From positions 62,001-126,000 of the forward strand of contig NZ_WUMN01000006.1 in assembly GCF_009826935.1 (NCBI RefSeq): DNA of 64,000 nucleotides, written 5' to 3'. Below the pieces are notes generated by a model, which did no database searches, was not told the DNA's origin, and was given only the letters and a program-made list of their open reading frames with translations. The stretch is from Flavobacterium sp. Sd200. Its GTDB lineage: Bacteria; Bacteroidota; Bacteroidia; Flavobacteriales; Flavobacteriaceae. The position numbers were made by a program, and so were the translations under genes. Of the stretch, positions 15,701 through 25,766 are shown in pieces. Position 1 is the stretch's first letter, and every line of letters begins with the position of its first letter.

Positions 15701-18700
15701 ATGAAACAAGTAATTACATGCTTTTCTCTAAGAGCAGTTATGTTGTTTCTGTATCTCCTTCCTGCCATTTTATTTGCTCAGGGAAAAATTATACAGGGAA
15801 CAATATCTGATGCTAACGGACTGACCGTTCCGGGTGCCAATGTTATAATAAAAGGCACTACAAAGGGCGTTCAGACTGACATGGACGGTAAATTTTCTAT
15901 AGAGGCAGAAACAGGCCAAACGCTTGTTATTTCTTTTATAGGAATGCAAACTAAAGAGGTTACAGTAACGAACGAAGCTACTTACAACGTTACCCTTCCC
16001 GATGCTGCAAACGAGCTTGATGAGGTAATTTTGGTAGGCTACGGTACCCAAAAGAAATCTGACCTTACAGGTGCGGTATCGCGCGCTAACCTTGAACCGT
16101 TTAAAAATGCACCGAACGTTAGTGTCATGCAAAGCCTTCAGGGTACAGTGCCCGGTCTTAACATTGGGCAGGTAAACAGTGCCGGTTCTACTCCATCAAT
16201 TACCATCAGGGGTACTAATACATTAAGCGGCGCTACTAATCCGCTTATTATTCTTGACGGAGCCATGTACACAGGGTCTATAACCGCTATAAACCCTACC
16301 GACATTGAATCGATAGACGTACTTAAAGACGCCAGCTCTACAGCGGTATATGGTGCACAGGCTGCTAACGGTGTTATACTTATTACCACTAAAAAAGGAG
16401 GTAAGAACAAAGCACCTACCATTACATACACTACCTCATATACTACACAGGACCCCACTGTAAACATGCGCCCTATGAACAGGGAACAGTACATAGATAA
16501 AATTCGCTACCTATACTATCAGGAAGCTTTTTTAGCTCCGGAGTACACTACTCCAAATCCTGCATTTAATCCTGCTTCGCGTTTAGATGCTGCCGTATTG
16601 GATCAAAATGGGAACATACTCCCTAACAATTTTGACTGGTGGGATGCTGCCACAAGAACGGGTGAAATTACAGAGCATAATGTAAACATTAATGGCGGTG
16701 GCGATAAGGTTACCTATGTAGTTGCAGCCGGTCATACCGACCAGAAAGGCTACATCATGAACGACAACTATAAACGTACCAGCATTAGGAGTAACATTGA
16801 CATAGACCTAAGGGAAGGCTGGAAAGTGGGCATGCAGTCGTTTGCAACCTTTAGCGATTACAGCGGTGCAGAACCCACGTTAAACGGTATTGTAAGGCAT
16901 TCACCATTGCTAAATCCGTTTACTGAAACAGGAGAGCTGGATCCTTTTCCTACAAGGACCGTGCTTGCCAACCCATTTACAACCTACTATGTAGACGATT
17001 ATGACAAGCAAACGTACCTGTTTGCCAACTTTTATTCAGATCTTAAAATACCTTACATAAAAGGGCTAAGCTATCGCATAAACTTTGGTAACACCTACAG
17101 GGCAGAACGTCACTATTTTGCCAGCGAATATGGTGCAGGCCAAACAGGTAATGCCTATAAAAGCTACAACAACAGGTATGACTATACTTTTGATAACATA
17201 CTTACCTACCAGCATACTTTTGCCAAAAAGCACGACTTAACGCTAACGGCGGTGTATGGTGTTACAGAGCGTTCTTATGAGAACAGCAGTGCCAGTGCCA
17301 ATGGCTTTACCGATCTTTCGCTTAGCTACAATAACCTTAGTGGAGGCACCAACCAGTTTGCTTCTTCGGGAGGGTGGCAGGAAGCCCTTAGCTATCAAAT
17401 GGGCAGGCTAAACTATAAGTACGACGACAAATATATACTTACAGGTACCATAAGAAGAGATGGTTTCTCGGGCTATGCTAAAAACGAAAAATGGGGTATT
17501 TTCCCATCGGTATCAGGAGCATGGGTTATCAGTAAAGAAAGTTTCCTTTCTAATGTTAGCTTCCTGGAATTCTTAAAGCTTAGGGCCGGCTACGGGTCAG
17601 TAGGTAACCTGGTAGACCGATACAAATCTATTTCTACGCTTGCAGGACCGGATCCTATGTATATTTTTGGCGACGGCAGTTCTACACAGTTCGGCCAGCA
17701 GTTGTCTACCCTTGGTAATGCCAACCTAAGGTGGGAGTCTACCAAAGGCATTAACCTTGGTGTCGATTTCAGGCTCTTTAAAGGCAGGCTTAGTGGTAAT
17801 GTAGAATATTATAATACCGAAACACAAGACCTTATCTATCCGCGCACCATACCTACTGCAAACGGGGCATCAGAGATATTTGTAAACCTTGGCAATATTA
17901 ATAACAGGGGTATCGAATTCTCGCTTACGTCTCAAAACATCGAGACTAAAGATTTTAGCTGGTCTACCACCCTTAACTTTTCAAGGAACGTAAACAAAAT
18001 AGTAAGGCTTACGGGTACCGATGCAAATGGTGACGGCAGGGAAGACGACATTATTGCCGATAGCCGTTTTATGGGAGAGTCTATAGGAACCATATATGGT
18101 TACCTGCGCGGGCCAATGTATCAGATAGGCGATGATATACCTGCAGGCTACTACCCAGGCACATACAGTGTGGTAGACGTTAACGGCGATGGACAGATAA
18201 CAGTAGACGACAGGGTAAAACAAGGCAGAAGCGAACCTGCTTATCGCGCAGGTTTACTTAACACCTTTAGATATAAAAACTTTACATTAAACGTATTCTT
18301 TAACACCGTACAGGGCGGAAAAGACGGTTATCGCCAGTCTAACACGCCAAACATTGGCAGCGTTACAGACCAAAATGCTATCTTGTTAAATTACTTTCAG
18401 GGTGTAGACTACTGGTCGCCATCAAATCCTGACGGCAGGTACCCAAGGTCTACCACTAACCCAGCAATACGCCCGTTAGAGCTACAGGACAGGAGCTTTA
18501 TACGTCTTCAGGACATATCGCTTTCCTACACACTTCCAAGCGATATATTAAAAGGCTCATTTGTTAGCTCGGCAAGCCTTTTTGTTAGTGCCAAGAACAT
18601 TCATACCTGGACCAAATGGGACGGCTGGGACCCGGAAACGGGTCAGGGCTTAACCGACAGCGGCCGCCCGGTTATGAAAGGCTATTCTGTAGGTTTAAAC

Positions 18701-18712
18701 GTCTCATTCTAA
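15701..18712 (+). CDS. SusC/RagA family TonB-linked outer membrane protein
   Basis: A 1003-residue TonB-dependent transporter that imports glycans or peptides captured by its SusD partner. Order: signal peptide (~1-26, ends LFAQG), carboxypeptidase-D-like domain (~28-110: GTISDANGLTVPGANVIIKG), plug domain (~115-235: VGYGTQKKSDLTGAVS, VLKDASSTAVYGAQAANGV), then a 22-strand barrel ending in SVGLNVSF. The TonB box is near DEVILVGYGTQ. susD follows 15 bases downstream. No hydrolase or sensor is adjacent, so substrate and induction are unknown. Length and motifs are full and intact. Confidence 0.97.
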   Translation: MKQVITCFSLRAVMLFLYLLPAILFAQGKIIQGTISDANGLTVPGANVIIKGTTKGVQTDMDGKFSIEAETGQTLVISFIGMQTKEVTVTNEATYNVTLPDAANELDEVILVGYGTQKKSDLTGAVSRANLEPFKNAPNVSVMQSLQGTVPGLNIGQVNSAGSTPSITIRGTNTLSGATNPLIILDGAMYTGSITAINPTDIESIDVLKDASSTAVYGAQAANGVILITTKKGGKNKAPTITYTTSYTTQDPTVNMRPMNREQYIDKIRYLYYQEAFLAPEYTTPNPAFNPASRLDAAVLDQNGNILPNNFDWWDAATRTGEITEHNVNINGGGDKVTYVVAAGHTDQKGYIMNDNYKRTSIRSNIDIDLREGWKVGMQSFATFSDYSGAEPTLNGIVRHSPLLNPFTETGELDPFPTRTVLANPFTTYYVDDYDKQTYLFANFYSDLKIPYIKGLSYRINFGNTYRAERHYFASEYGAGQTGNAYKSYNNRYDYTFDNILTYQHTFAKKHDLTLTAVYGVTERSYENSSASANGFTDLSLSYNNLSGGTNQFASSGGWQEALSYQMGRLNYKYDDKYILTGTIRRDGFSGYAKNEKWGIFPSVSGAWVISKESFLSNVSFLEFLKLRAGYGSVGNLVDRYKSISTLAGPDPMYIFGDGSSTQFGQQLSTLGNANLRWESTKGINLGVDFRLFKGRLSGNVEYYNTETQDLIYPRTIPTANGASEIFVNLGNINNRGIEFSLTSQNIETKDFSWSTTLNFSRNVNKIVRLTGTDANGDGREDDIIADSRFMGESIGTIYGYLRGPMYQIGDDIPAGYYPGTYSVVDVNGDGQITVDDRVKQGRSEPAYRAGLLNTFRYKNFTLNVFFNTVQGGKDGYRQSNTPNIGSVTDQNAILLNYFQGVDYWSPSNPDGRYPRSTTNPAIRPLELQDRSFIRLQDISLSYTLPSDILKGSFVSSASLFVSAKNIHTWTKWDGWDPETGQGLTDSGRPVMKGYSVGLNVSF

Positions 18713-18727
18713 AAAACTGCTATTATC

Positions 18728-20398
18728 ATGAAATTTAAAAATATACTTTGTTTTGTTGCCCTGGGCCTTTGCCTTTCGTGTGGCGACGATTTTCTGGATG
18801 AAGTGCCTGTAGACTTCAGGTCGCCCGAAAATGCCTATAAAACCTATGGAGATTTTACCCTATCGGTAAACAACCTTTACAGGCTTGTAAGACGCGAGTT
18901 TTACAGCAGGGACGAAAACTACCCTATGGACTACACCTATGGAACCGACCTTGTTTTTGACGGTCAGGCAAGCCAAAGAAGATGGACTCCTTATATTAAT
19001 GTAATGCGGCCTCAGGGTGGTGCCGAGGTACCTGCCACGCACTGGGCAGATCTTTATAAAATAATTACAGAAAGTAATACCATTATTGCAAGGCTGCAAA
19101 CGGTAGAATTTTCTACAGCAGAAGAAACAAGGCTGGAGGCCGAAGCACGTTTTTTCCGTGCATTTGCCTACAGAACTTTGGTATACCTTTTTGGCGGTGT
19201 GCCTTTAGAACTTAACGAAGTAGAATCGCCACGATTTAACTATGTAAGGGCAACTAAAGAAGAAGTATTGGCTCAATGCATACTGGATGCAAAATTTGCG
19301 GCTGATAATCTTAGGGGTATTATGGCTGTAGAAAACGGACAGGTAAACAACCTTGCGGCTTCGCACCTGTTGTCTGAAATTTACCTGGCTAACAACCAGC
19401 CACAGCTTGCGGCAGAAGAAGCTACAAAAGTAATTAACGACCCCAACGTAAGGTTAATGACGGCACGTTTTGGAAGCCAGTCTACCGTAAATCCTGGCGA
19501 TGTTTACTGGGATCTTTACAGGCGAAACAACCAAAACCGTGCTTCGGGCAATACAGAAGGTTTGTGGGTAATACAATTCGAGACCGACGTGCTTGGCGGT
19601 GGTGCAGTATCTACCGGCATGGGCGGTGCGGCACTTTATGAAAGGCACCATGCCCCAATGGTTAGGGATTACAGGCTGGGTGGTCGTGCTTTGTTTAAAT
19701 GGCCAATGAGCGATTATACCGGTGGCCGTGGCATTGGATGGGCAATTTCTACACGCTACTTTAGCAATACCATTTGGGAAAGCGACTGGAATAATGATAT
19801 AAGGAACGCTAACCACAACTTTGTAAGAGAGTTTGTTTACAACAACCCTGCTTTTCCTGAATATTATGGTACTGTGGTTTCTACCGAGAATCCGCCTGCG
19901 GGCATAACTGTTCCAAGCCGTTCTTTTTATGCATACCAGTCTAAAGTAACTACACCGGGAGATCACCCAACAGGCCTGTATGCCAACTTGCAAACAGGCG
20001 AACTTAAGGCAACAGCCGGAGGAACGTATACAGACCAGTACATGTTCAGGCTTGCAGAAACCTACCTGCTAAGAGCCGAGGCTTATTTTAAGGCTGGCAA
20101 CAGTGCTGCTGCTGCTGCAGATATTAATGTGGTAAGGCAAAGGGCAAATGCCAACCCTGTTGCGGCAGCCGATGTTACTATAGATTATATTCTTGACGAA
20201 AGAATGCGCGAACTGGGCATAGAAGAAAAACGCAGGCTAACGCTTATGCGCATGGGCTTGCTGTATGACAGGGTGAGCAGGCTAAACCCTTATTACTCTG
20301 ATATTTTGGAGATCAATAACCTTTGGCCTATTCCTTATAGTGAAATAGAGCGCAATACCGAGGCTCTTTTAGAGCAAAATCCGGGTTACACTAATTAA
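18728..20398 (+). CDS. RagB/SusD family nutrient-binding lipoprotein
   Basis: A 556-residue surface lipoprotein with lipobox LSCG (Cys18), forming the lid of the SusC transporter. The N-terminal SusD-like helices start at DDFLDEVPVDFRSPENAY; TPR-like helical elements include EARFFRAFAYRTLVYLFGGVPL; the C-terminal RagB domain contains YLLRAEAYFKAGNSAAAAADIN and ERMRELGIEEKRRLTLMRMG. The gene is immediately followed by a terminator, so the operon contains only susC and susD. The bound ligand cannot be predicted. Confidence 0.97.
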   Translation: MKFKNILCFVALGLCLSCGDDFLDEVPVDFRSPENAYKTYGDFTLSVNNLYRLVRREFYSRDENYPMDYTYGTDLVFDGQASQRRWTPYINVMRPQGGAEVPATHWADLYKIITESNTIIARLQTVEFSTAEETRLEAEARFFRAFAYRTLVYLFGGVPLELNEVESPRFNYVRATKEEVLAQCILDAKFAADNLRGIMAVENGQVNNLAASHLLSEIYLANNQPQLAAEEATKVINDPNVRLMTARFGSQSTVNPGDVYWDLYRRNNQNRASGNTEGLWVIQFETDVLGGGAVSTGMGGAALYERHHAPMVRDYRLGGRALFKWPMSDYTGGRGIGWAISTRYFSNTIWESDWNNDIRNANHNFVREFVYNNPAFPEYYGTVVSTENPPAGITVPSRSFYAYQSKVTTPGDHPTGLYANLQTGELKATAGGTYTDQYMFRLAETYLLRAEAYFKAGNSAAAAADINVVRQRANANPVAAADVTIDYILDERMRELGIEEKRRLTLMRMGLLYDRVSRLNPYYSDILEINNLWPIPYSEIERNTEALLEQNPGYTN

Positions 20399-20436
20399 AT
20401 CCAGATCATAATTTGTTTTAGTTTTAAATATCCTAA

Positions 20437-20470
20437 TAAAGGCAGCCATGGGGCTGCCTTTATTTTTTTA
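20437..20470 (+). terminator. Terminator of the susCD operon
   Basis: The stem AAAGGCAGCC/GGCTGCCTTT with loop ATGG is followed by ATTTTTTTA. It lies 40 bases after the susD stop codon and is a clean intrinsic terminator. Confidence 0.88.
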
Positions 20471-20650
20471 ACAACATGCATGCCTTATTATTAAGGTAGA
20501 AGATAATTGATTTAAAGATTTTACTCTACCTTAATTTTTTGGATGTCTCTTTTTTGACAAAATATATTTCACTTAACAAAAAGAAGCGTATTTTTACCCC
20601 TCCCTATACTAAAAAGTAATTTTAAAAGTTAAGGATAAAAATCTTTTACA

Positions 20651-23401
20651 TTGAAAACCAGCGCATATAAATATATAGTTCTTTTTGGCGGCCTTGGTCT
20701 AACCATTGCATGCTCTACAAAAAAAGACAATTTTGTAAACCGCAATTATCATGCACTTACTACCAAATATAATGTAATGTATAATGGTAATAATGCGCTA
20801 ACGGCAGGTGTTGCCGATCTTAAAACCACCCTTACTGATAACTACTGGGAGGTATTGCCGGTAGAACGTATGCAGCGCCCGGTAGAAGAAATGGAACCTA
20901 CCGATAAGCGCAACGCAAATTTTGAACGTGCCGAAACTAAAGCCACCAAAGCCATACAAAAACACTCTATGTATATTGGGGGCAGTGAGCGCAATCCGCA
21001 AATGGATGAAGCCCACCTGTTATTGGGGCAGTCGCGCTATTATGACAACCGTTTTGTTCCTGCGCTTGAAGCATTTAATTATGTGCTTTACAAATATCCG
21101 GGAAGCAGCCGCATAGACGAAGTTAAAGTATGGCGCGAAAAGACCAACATAAGGCTGGATAACGACGGGGTTGCCATTAAAAACCTAAACCAGTTGCTTA
21201 AAGAAAAAGGCTCCTCTATGGATGAGCAGATATATTCTGATGCAAATGCCATACTTGCCCAGGCTTATATTAAAACAGCCGTTACAGACAGTGCAGTATA
21301 TGTACTCAAAAAGGCAGCCCTTACCTCTAAAGATAACGAGAAAAAAGCACGATACAATTTTATACTCGGCCAGCTTTATACCCAACTAAAACAACCGGAC
21401 AGCGCCTTTGCCTCATATCAAACGGTTATAGATATGAACAGGAAATCGCCACGTATATATGTTATTCAGTCGCATGCCATGCAGGCAGGGCAGTTTGACT
21501 ATAAAAAAGGCGACACGCTTGCGTTTATGGAGAAATACCGCGACTTGCTAAAAGACCGCGAAAACAGGCCTTTTCTTGATGTAATCAACCATCAGGTGGG
21601 CTTATTTTATGACAAGCAGGAACTCAACGAAAAAGCTATAGAATATTATAATAAATCGTTGAGAAAAAAATCGGCCGACAAATATCTCACTGCCTCTAAC
21701 TACAGGAACATTGCCGAGATAAAGTTTGAGGAAGCAAAATATGTTAACGCAGGTAAATATTATGACAGTACTATGGTGTACATGGACTTCAGAACCCGCG
21801 AATATAAGCGCATTAAAAAGAAAAAAGACAACCTTGCCGACGTTATTAAATATGAAGCTATTGCCCGTAACAACGACAGTATATTGCACATTATGTCGTT
21901 GCCGGAAGCAGCAAGGGTAACCTATTTTGAAGAATACATTGTAAAGCTTAAAGAGCAGGAAGAAATTTTGCGCAAAAAAATGGAGGCCGAAGCTAAAAAG
22001 CAGGCCGCTATTGCAGAGAATGCCGCAAAAGAGCAAAACTCTCTTGGCGGAGACGATGGCAACCTGTTTAAAAACGGCAGCGACCTTAGCGGTGTAAAAC
22101 GCGGTGGTGGCGGTAGCAACGATTTTAGCAGTCTTTCAGGAGGAAGATCTAAAGGGGGCGACAGCGGATTTAAGGCTGGCGCTACAGGTAGTGCAGGAGC
22201 AGCCGGAGCAGTGGGCGGCGGCGGTGCGCCGGGCACATTCTATTTTTATAACCCAAGCACTTTGGCAGCAGGAAAACAAACTTTTAAAAGCCGCTGGGGC
22301 AGCAGGCAGTTGACCGACAACTGGCGCGTAGCATCTGAAATGCGCAATAATGCACCGGCAGCCGATGAAGATGCTGCATCAACAGATGATGTGGCCGATG
22401 GCGGAAAAAATGCAGACGGAAAAACTGCTGACAAAAAAGAGAAGACAATTGAGCCTAAATACACTACTGAGTTTTATTTAACACAGCTACCTAAAGACCA
22501 AAAAGTTTTAGACAGCCTTGCCAAAGACCGTAATTTTGCTTACTATCAGCTGGGAACCATCTATAAAGAAAAATTCAAAGAATATGAGCGTGCAGCCGAT
22601 AAGCTTGAAAAATTGCTTCAAAACAATCCGGAAGAACGTTTGGTGCTGCCATCAATGTATAACCTTTATAAAATATATGAAATTATAGATCCGGCTAAAG
22701 CACAGGTTTATAAAGACAAAGTATTGTCGCAATATCCGGACAGCAGGTATGCGGAAATTATTAAAAATCCAACATCTGACGCTGTGGCACAGGGAAGCCC
22801 CGAAGCTATTTATGCTAGCTTGTTTAAACGCTATGAGGCAGGCGAAATCAGAGAACTTATTGAGCCTTTAGACCAGTATATTGAAACATATACAGGAGAA
22901 GAAATAGCCTCTAAATATGATTTTCTAAAAGCAAAAGTAACCGGAAGGCTTAAAGGTTTGGATGAATATAAAAAGGCTCTTAACTATGTAGCCCTAACCT
23001 ACCCTAACAGCTATGAAGGCAAACAGGCTGATGAGATACTGAAAAAAGATGTGCCTGTACTGGAAAAACTTGTTTTTGGTGCTAAGCCTACCAGCTATAA
23101 AATAATGTTTAAACTTGATGCCAACGATCCTAAAATTAAACCGCTTACCGAAAAGATACTGCAGTTTATAAAAGACGGCAACAACAACAGCATTACTCTT
23201 AGCAACGACCTGTATAACGAAACCGAAAATATACTGGTAATACACGGGCTTATAAACCGCCTTGCAGCCGTAGACGCTGTAAGCATACTTAAAGATTACA
23301 AGAGCTATAAAGTGGCAGAGACCCCTGTTATAATTTCGACCGAAGACTATAAAGTAGTACAGATCAAGAAAAATTATGTACAATATTTAGCAATACAATA
23401 A
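20651..23401 (+). CDS. sprE: SprE/PorW, type IX secretion lipoprotein with TPR repeats
   Basis: A 916-residue lipoprotein (lipobox IACS, Cys21) needed for the type IX secretion system and gliding in Flavobacterium johnsoniae; PorW is the Porphyromonas counterpart. The start is a TTG; the mature N-terminus has NRNYHALTTKYNVMYNGNNAL, typical of SprE. TPR repeats fill ~80-410, a charged coiled coil follows (~430-470), then a Gly-rich segment (~480-535), then a conserved GTFYFYNPSTLAAGK and WGSRQLTDNWR block and more TPRs to the end. The stop overlaps the bactofilin start (TAATG). It supports export of the T9SS cargo encoded elsewhere in this window. Confidence 0.93.
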   Translation: MKTSAYKYIVLFGGLGLTIACSTKKDNFVNRNYHALTTKYNVMYNGNNALTAGVADLKTTLTDNYWEVLPVERMQRPVEEMEPTDKRNANFERAETKATKAIQKHSMYIGGSERNPQMDEAHLLLGQSRYYDNRFVPALEAFNYVLYKYPGSSRIDEVKVWREKTNIRLDNDGVAIKNLNQLLKEKGSSMDEQIYSDANAILAQAYIKTAVTDSAVYVLKKAALTSKDNEKKARYNFILGQLYTQLKQPDSAFASYQTVIDMNRKSPRIYVIQSHAMQAGQFDYKKGDTLAFMEKYRDLLKDRENRPFLDVINHQVGLFYDKQELNEKAIEYYNKSLRKKSADKYLTASNYRNIAEIKFEEAKYVNAGKYYDSTMVYMDFRTREYKRIKKKKDNLADVIKYEAIARNNDSILHIMSLPEAARVTYFEEYIVKLKEQEEILRKKMEAEAKKQAAIAENAAKEQNSLGGDDGNLFKNGSDLSGVKRGGGGSNDFSSLSGGRSKGGDSGFKAGATGSAGAAGAVGGGGAPGTFYFYNPSTLAAGKQTFKSRWGSRQLTDNWRVASEMRNNAPAADEDAASTDDVADGGKNADGKTADKKEKTIEPKYTTEFYLTQLPKDQKVLDSLAKDRNFAYYQLGTIYKEKFKEYERAADKLEKLLQNNPEERLVLPSMYNLYKIYEIIDPAKAQVYKDKVLSQYPDSRYAEIIKNPTSDAVAQGSPEAIYASLFKRYEAGEIRELIEPLDQYIETYTGEEIASKYDFLKAKVTGRLKGLDEYKKALNYVALTYPNSYEGKQADEILKKDVPVLEKLVFGAKPTSYKIMFKLDANDPKIKPLTEKILQFIKDGNNNSITLSNDLYNETENILVIHGLINRLAAVDAVSILKDYKSYKVAETPVIISTEDYKVVQIKKNYVQYLAIQ

Positions 23402-23805
23402 TGGCGATGTTTGAAAAACAAAAAAACCAAACCGACCTTTTAGGTAAAACAAACCGGATTGTAGAAGGAACAATTATTAAGGGAGACATTACCTCTCATG
23501 CCGATTTGAGGCTCGACGGACAGCTAACGGGCAATTTAATCTCTCACGGCCGTTTGGTAATAGGCCCAACAGGCAGTGTTATAGGCGATATTAAATGCAA
23601 AACAGCCGATATAGAAGGCCACTTTAATGGGCGTATAGAAGTAGAAGACCTTTTAAGCCTTAAAGCTAAAGCAAACATTACGGGCGATGTTATTACCGGC
23701 AAACTTGCAGTAGAACCGGGTGCCATATTTACGGCAACCTGCACCATGCGAAACCCCGGCGTAAAACCATTACTAAGTGCTGTAAGTGAAAAACAATCAG
23801 GATAA
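23401..23805 (+). CDS. Bactofilin (polymer-forming cytoskeletal protein)
   Basis: A 134-residue bactofilin with a right-handed beta-helix core of short repeats such as GDITSHADLRLDGQLTGNL, GSVIGDIKCKTADIEGHFNG and ANITGDVITGKLAVEPGA, flanked by short disordered ends. It polymerises into filaments without nucleotide and usually scaffolds envelope proteins. The start codon overlaps the sprE stop, so the two are coupled, and its end overlaps atpZ by 20 bases. The link between sprE and bactofilin suggests shared expression. Confidence 0.95.
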   Translation: MAMFEKQKNQTDLLGKTNRIVEGTIIKGDITSHADLRLDGQLTGNLISHGRLVIGPTGSVIGDIKCKTADIEGHFNGRIEVEDLLSLKAKANITGDVITGKLAVEPGAIFTATCTMRNPGVKPLLSAVSEKQSG

Positions 23806-24004
23806 AAAACCAAACAAGTGGCTGGCGCTTATAAATATCCCGTTTCAAATGGGCATTATAATCGTGGGCTTTTCATGGCTGGGAAACTGGCTCGACGAAA
23901 AATATCCTAACCCCAACGGTATATACCGCATTATTTTTACTATGCTTGGCGTGGGCATTGCATTGTACAATGTTATTCGTCAGGTAAATCAACTTAACAA
24001 ATAA
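23786..24004 (+). CDS. atpZ: AtpZ/AtpI family membrane protein
   Basis: A 72-residue protein with two membrane helices (ALINIPFQMGIIIVGFSWLGNWL and IYRIIFTMLGVGIALYNVI) and the conserved loop DEKYPNPNG. AtpI/AtpZ proteins sit ahead of F-ATPase genes and assist c-ring assembly or Mg2+ uptake. The GTG at 23786 is the only sensible start and overlaps bactofilin by 20 bases in another frame; the next gene follows with no gap. Symbol by family and position. Confidence 0.85.
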   Translation: MKNNQDKKPNKWLALINIPFQMGIIIVGFSWLGNWLDEKYPNPNGIYRIIFTMLGVGIALYNVIRQVNQLNK

Positions 24005-24400
24005 ATGAATAAAGACTTTTTTGCCGCATTGCTAAAAATGGCAGGCATTGCCGCAGTATGCCTGATAGTAAACCTGCTTGTATATTTAGTTCCGGATTTA
24101 CAGCAACAGGCTGCAACATTTACTTATCCTGTAGCAATAGTGTATTTGTTGTTCTTCGGGTTTTCGGGCATTATACTTTTTGCATTGCATCAAATAGCCA
24201 AAACAAGTCCATCTCAGGTGGGCTATGTATTTCTCGGTTTAACCAGCCTTAAAGCAGTGGGCAGCTATTTTTTTATAAAACCCGTATTGGCGAAAACGGT
24301 TTCTTTTCCTACAGAAAAACTAAACTTCTTTGTTATTTTTATGTTATTTTTGTTTATTGAGGCCTATTTTACCGCTATTCTCTTAAACAAAAAACAATAA
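24005..24400 (+). CDS. Four-helix membrane protein (DUF6168-like) in the atp cluster
   Basis: A 131-residue protein with four predicted membrane helices. It lies between atpZ and atpB, where other bacteria often encode the 1 kDa/AtpI-like protein. It begins at an ATG directly after the atpZ stop. A relation to DUF6168 is likely but recalled, not checked. It probably helps F0 assembly by context. A promoter for atpB follows in the 115-base gap downstream, so the atp genes can be expressed independently of it. Confidence 0.8.
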   Translation: MNKDFFAALLKMAGIAAVCLIVNLLVYLVPDLQQQAATFTYPVAIVYLLFFGFSGIILFALHQIAKTSPSQVGYVFLGLTSLKAVGSYFFIKPVLAKTVSFPTEKLNFFVIFMLFLFIEAYFTAILLNKKQ

Positions 24401-24446
24401 TTTGTTATTAGACCTGCATATTCTCAAAAAAAGTTGGTTTGCACCA

Positions 24447-24475
24447 TTGAGATATTAATTTAAAATGTACCTTTG
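24447..24475 (+). promoter_or_regulatory. Promoter of atpB
   Basis: TTG (24447-24449), an 18-base spacer, and TACCTTTG (24468-24475) match the Bacteroidota TTG-N18-20-TANNTTTG promoter. Transcription would start near 24482. This rules out the ATG at 24465 as the atpB start and supports the ATG at 24516. Confidence 0.7.
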
Positions 24476-24515
24476 CGCAAAATTTCAGGACTGTAAAATT
24501 AAGAAAGTTAGCAAG

Positions 24516-25724
24516 ATGGTGTTTAACAAACGATTTTTAAAAAACTCATTAACAGCCCTTATTGTTGCTGTACCCCTTATTTCTTTTGCAAACGCATCTC
24601 AGGATACACTGCAGGAACGCCATGAGGTACGCAACACTGCCAAACTAAAAGTTCATGGTAAACACCATGAGGCTGCAGGTAAGGTTACTCCAAAAGATAA
24701 GATAAACGCTCACATTAGCCACCACTTACAGGATGCGCATGAGTTTGTTTTCTTTTCTGACGAAGAGGCAGGCACACACTACGGTTTTCCACTTCCGGTA
24801 ATACTTATCGATAATGGAGTGAAAGTATTTTCATCATCTAAATTTGACCACGGCCACGCCGTAGCCGAAGCTGGTGGTGATTACTATACACTTCACCACG
24901 GTAAAATTTATAAGACTGATGCTCAGGGTTCGCTTAAGTTTGACGAACATGACCATCCAACGAACGTAAAGCCGCTTGATCTTTCGATCACTAAAAACGT
25001 GTTTTCGTTATTAATCACATCGTTACTAATATTCTTACTGTTTACAGGTTTAGCCAAAGGCTTTAAAAAAGGACCAAACACCCTGCCTTCGGGCTTTAAT
25101 CGTGTGCTTGAGCCTCTTGTAATATATGTAAGGGACGAAATTGCAAGACCAAACATAGGCGAAGCAAAATATAAAAAATTCATGCCTTTCCTTTTAACGG
25201 TATTCTTCCTTATATGGTTACTTAACCTTATAGGATTAACACCACTGGGCATTAACGTTACAGGTAACATTGCAATAACACTTTGCCTTGCCTTGTTTAC
25301 GTTTATCATTACACAGTTTAGCGCAAGCAAAGATTACTGGAAACACATTTTCTGGATGCCGGGCGTTCCTGTGCCAATGAAGATAGTTCTTGCACCAATT
25401 GAGGTGTTGGGTATGTTTACCAAACCTTTCTCGCTAATGATACGTTTGTTTGCAAACATTACTGCGGGCCACACTGTAGTAATGGGTCTTATAGCTATCG
25501 TGTTCTTAATGAAAGAGCAGCTTAGCGTAGGCGGAAGTATAGGTACATCTCTTGCACTAACATTGTTCATCTCTATTATAGAGTTGCTTGTAGCATTTCT
25601 TCAGGCGTTTATCTTTACTATGCTGTCATCGCTGTTTATCGGTATGGCGGTACAGGATCATGAGCACGACCATGAACATCATGATGATCATCATGTAAAC
25701 GATCCTGAAATACCTGTAGTATAA
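24516..25724 (+). CDS. atpB: F0F1 ATP synthase subunit a
   Basis: The proton-channel subunit of the F0 sector; 402 residues from the ATG at 24516. It has a signal-like N-terminus (SLTALIVAVPLISFANASQ), a ~100-residue His-rich periplasmic extension typical of Bacteroidota, then 5-6 membrane helices with the essential Arg in SLMIRLFANITAGHTVV. The C-terminus is a His/Asp tail (HEHDHEHHDDHH). Genes for c, b, delta, alpha and gamma follow. Expression is likely from the promoter just upstream. Confidence 0.95.
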   Translation: MVFNKRFLKNSLTALIVAVPLISFANASQDTLQERHEVRNTAKLKVHGKHHEAAGKVTPKDKINAHISHHLQDAHEFVFFSDEEAGTHYGFPLPVILIDNGVKVFSSSKFDHGHAVAEAGGDYYTLHHGKIYKTDAQGSLKFDEHDHPTNVKPLDLSITKNVFSLLITSLLIFLLFTGLAKGFKKGPNTLPSGFNRVLEPLVIYVRDEIARPNIGEAKYKKFMPFLLTVFFLIWLLNLIGLTPLGINVTGNIAITLCLALFTFIITQFSASKDYWKHIFWMPGVPVPMKIVLAPIEVLGMFTKPFSLMIRLFANITAGHTVVMGLIAIVFLMKEQLSVGGSIGTSLALTLFISIIELLVAFLQAFIFTMLSSLFIGMAVQDHEHDHEHHDDHHVNDPEIPVV

Positions 25725-25766
25725 GGTTTTATTGTATTAGAATTTTAATTTAATTATTTATATATC

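Noticed and set aside
16138..16494. 118-residue minus-strand frame in susC
   Set aside because: Antisense shadow of the plug domain coding region.
15701..20398. Complete polysaccharide utilisation locus
   Set aside because: Only susC and susD are present; no glycoside hydrolase, surface glycan-binding protein or regulator is adjacent. The GH43 enzyme at 61 kb is 40 kb away.
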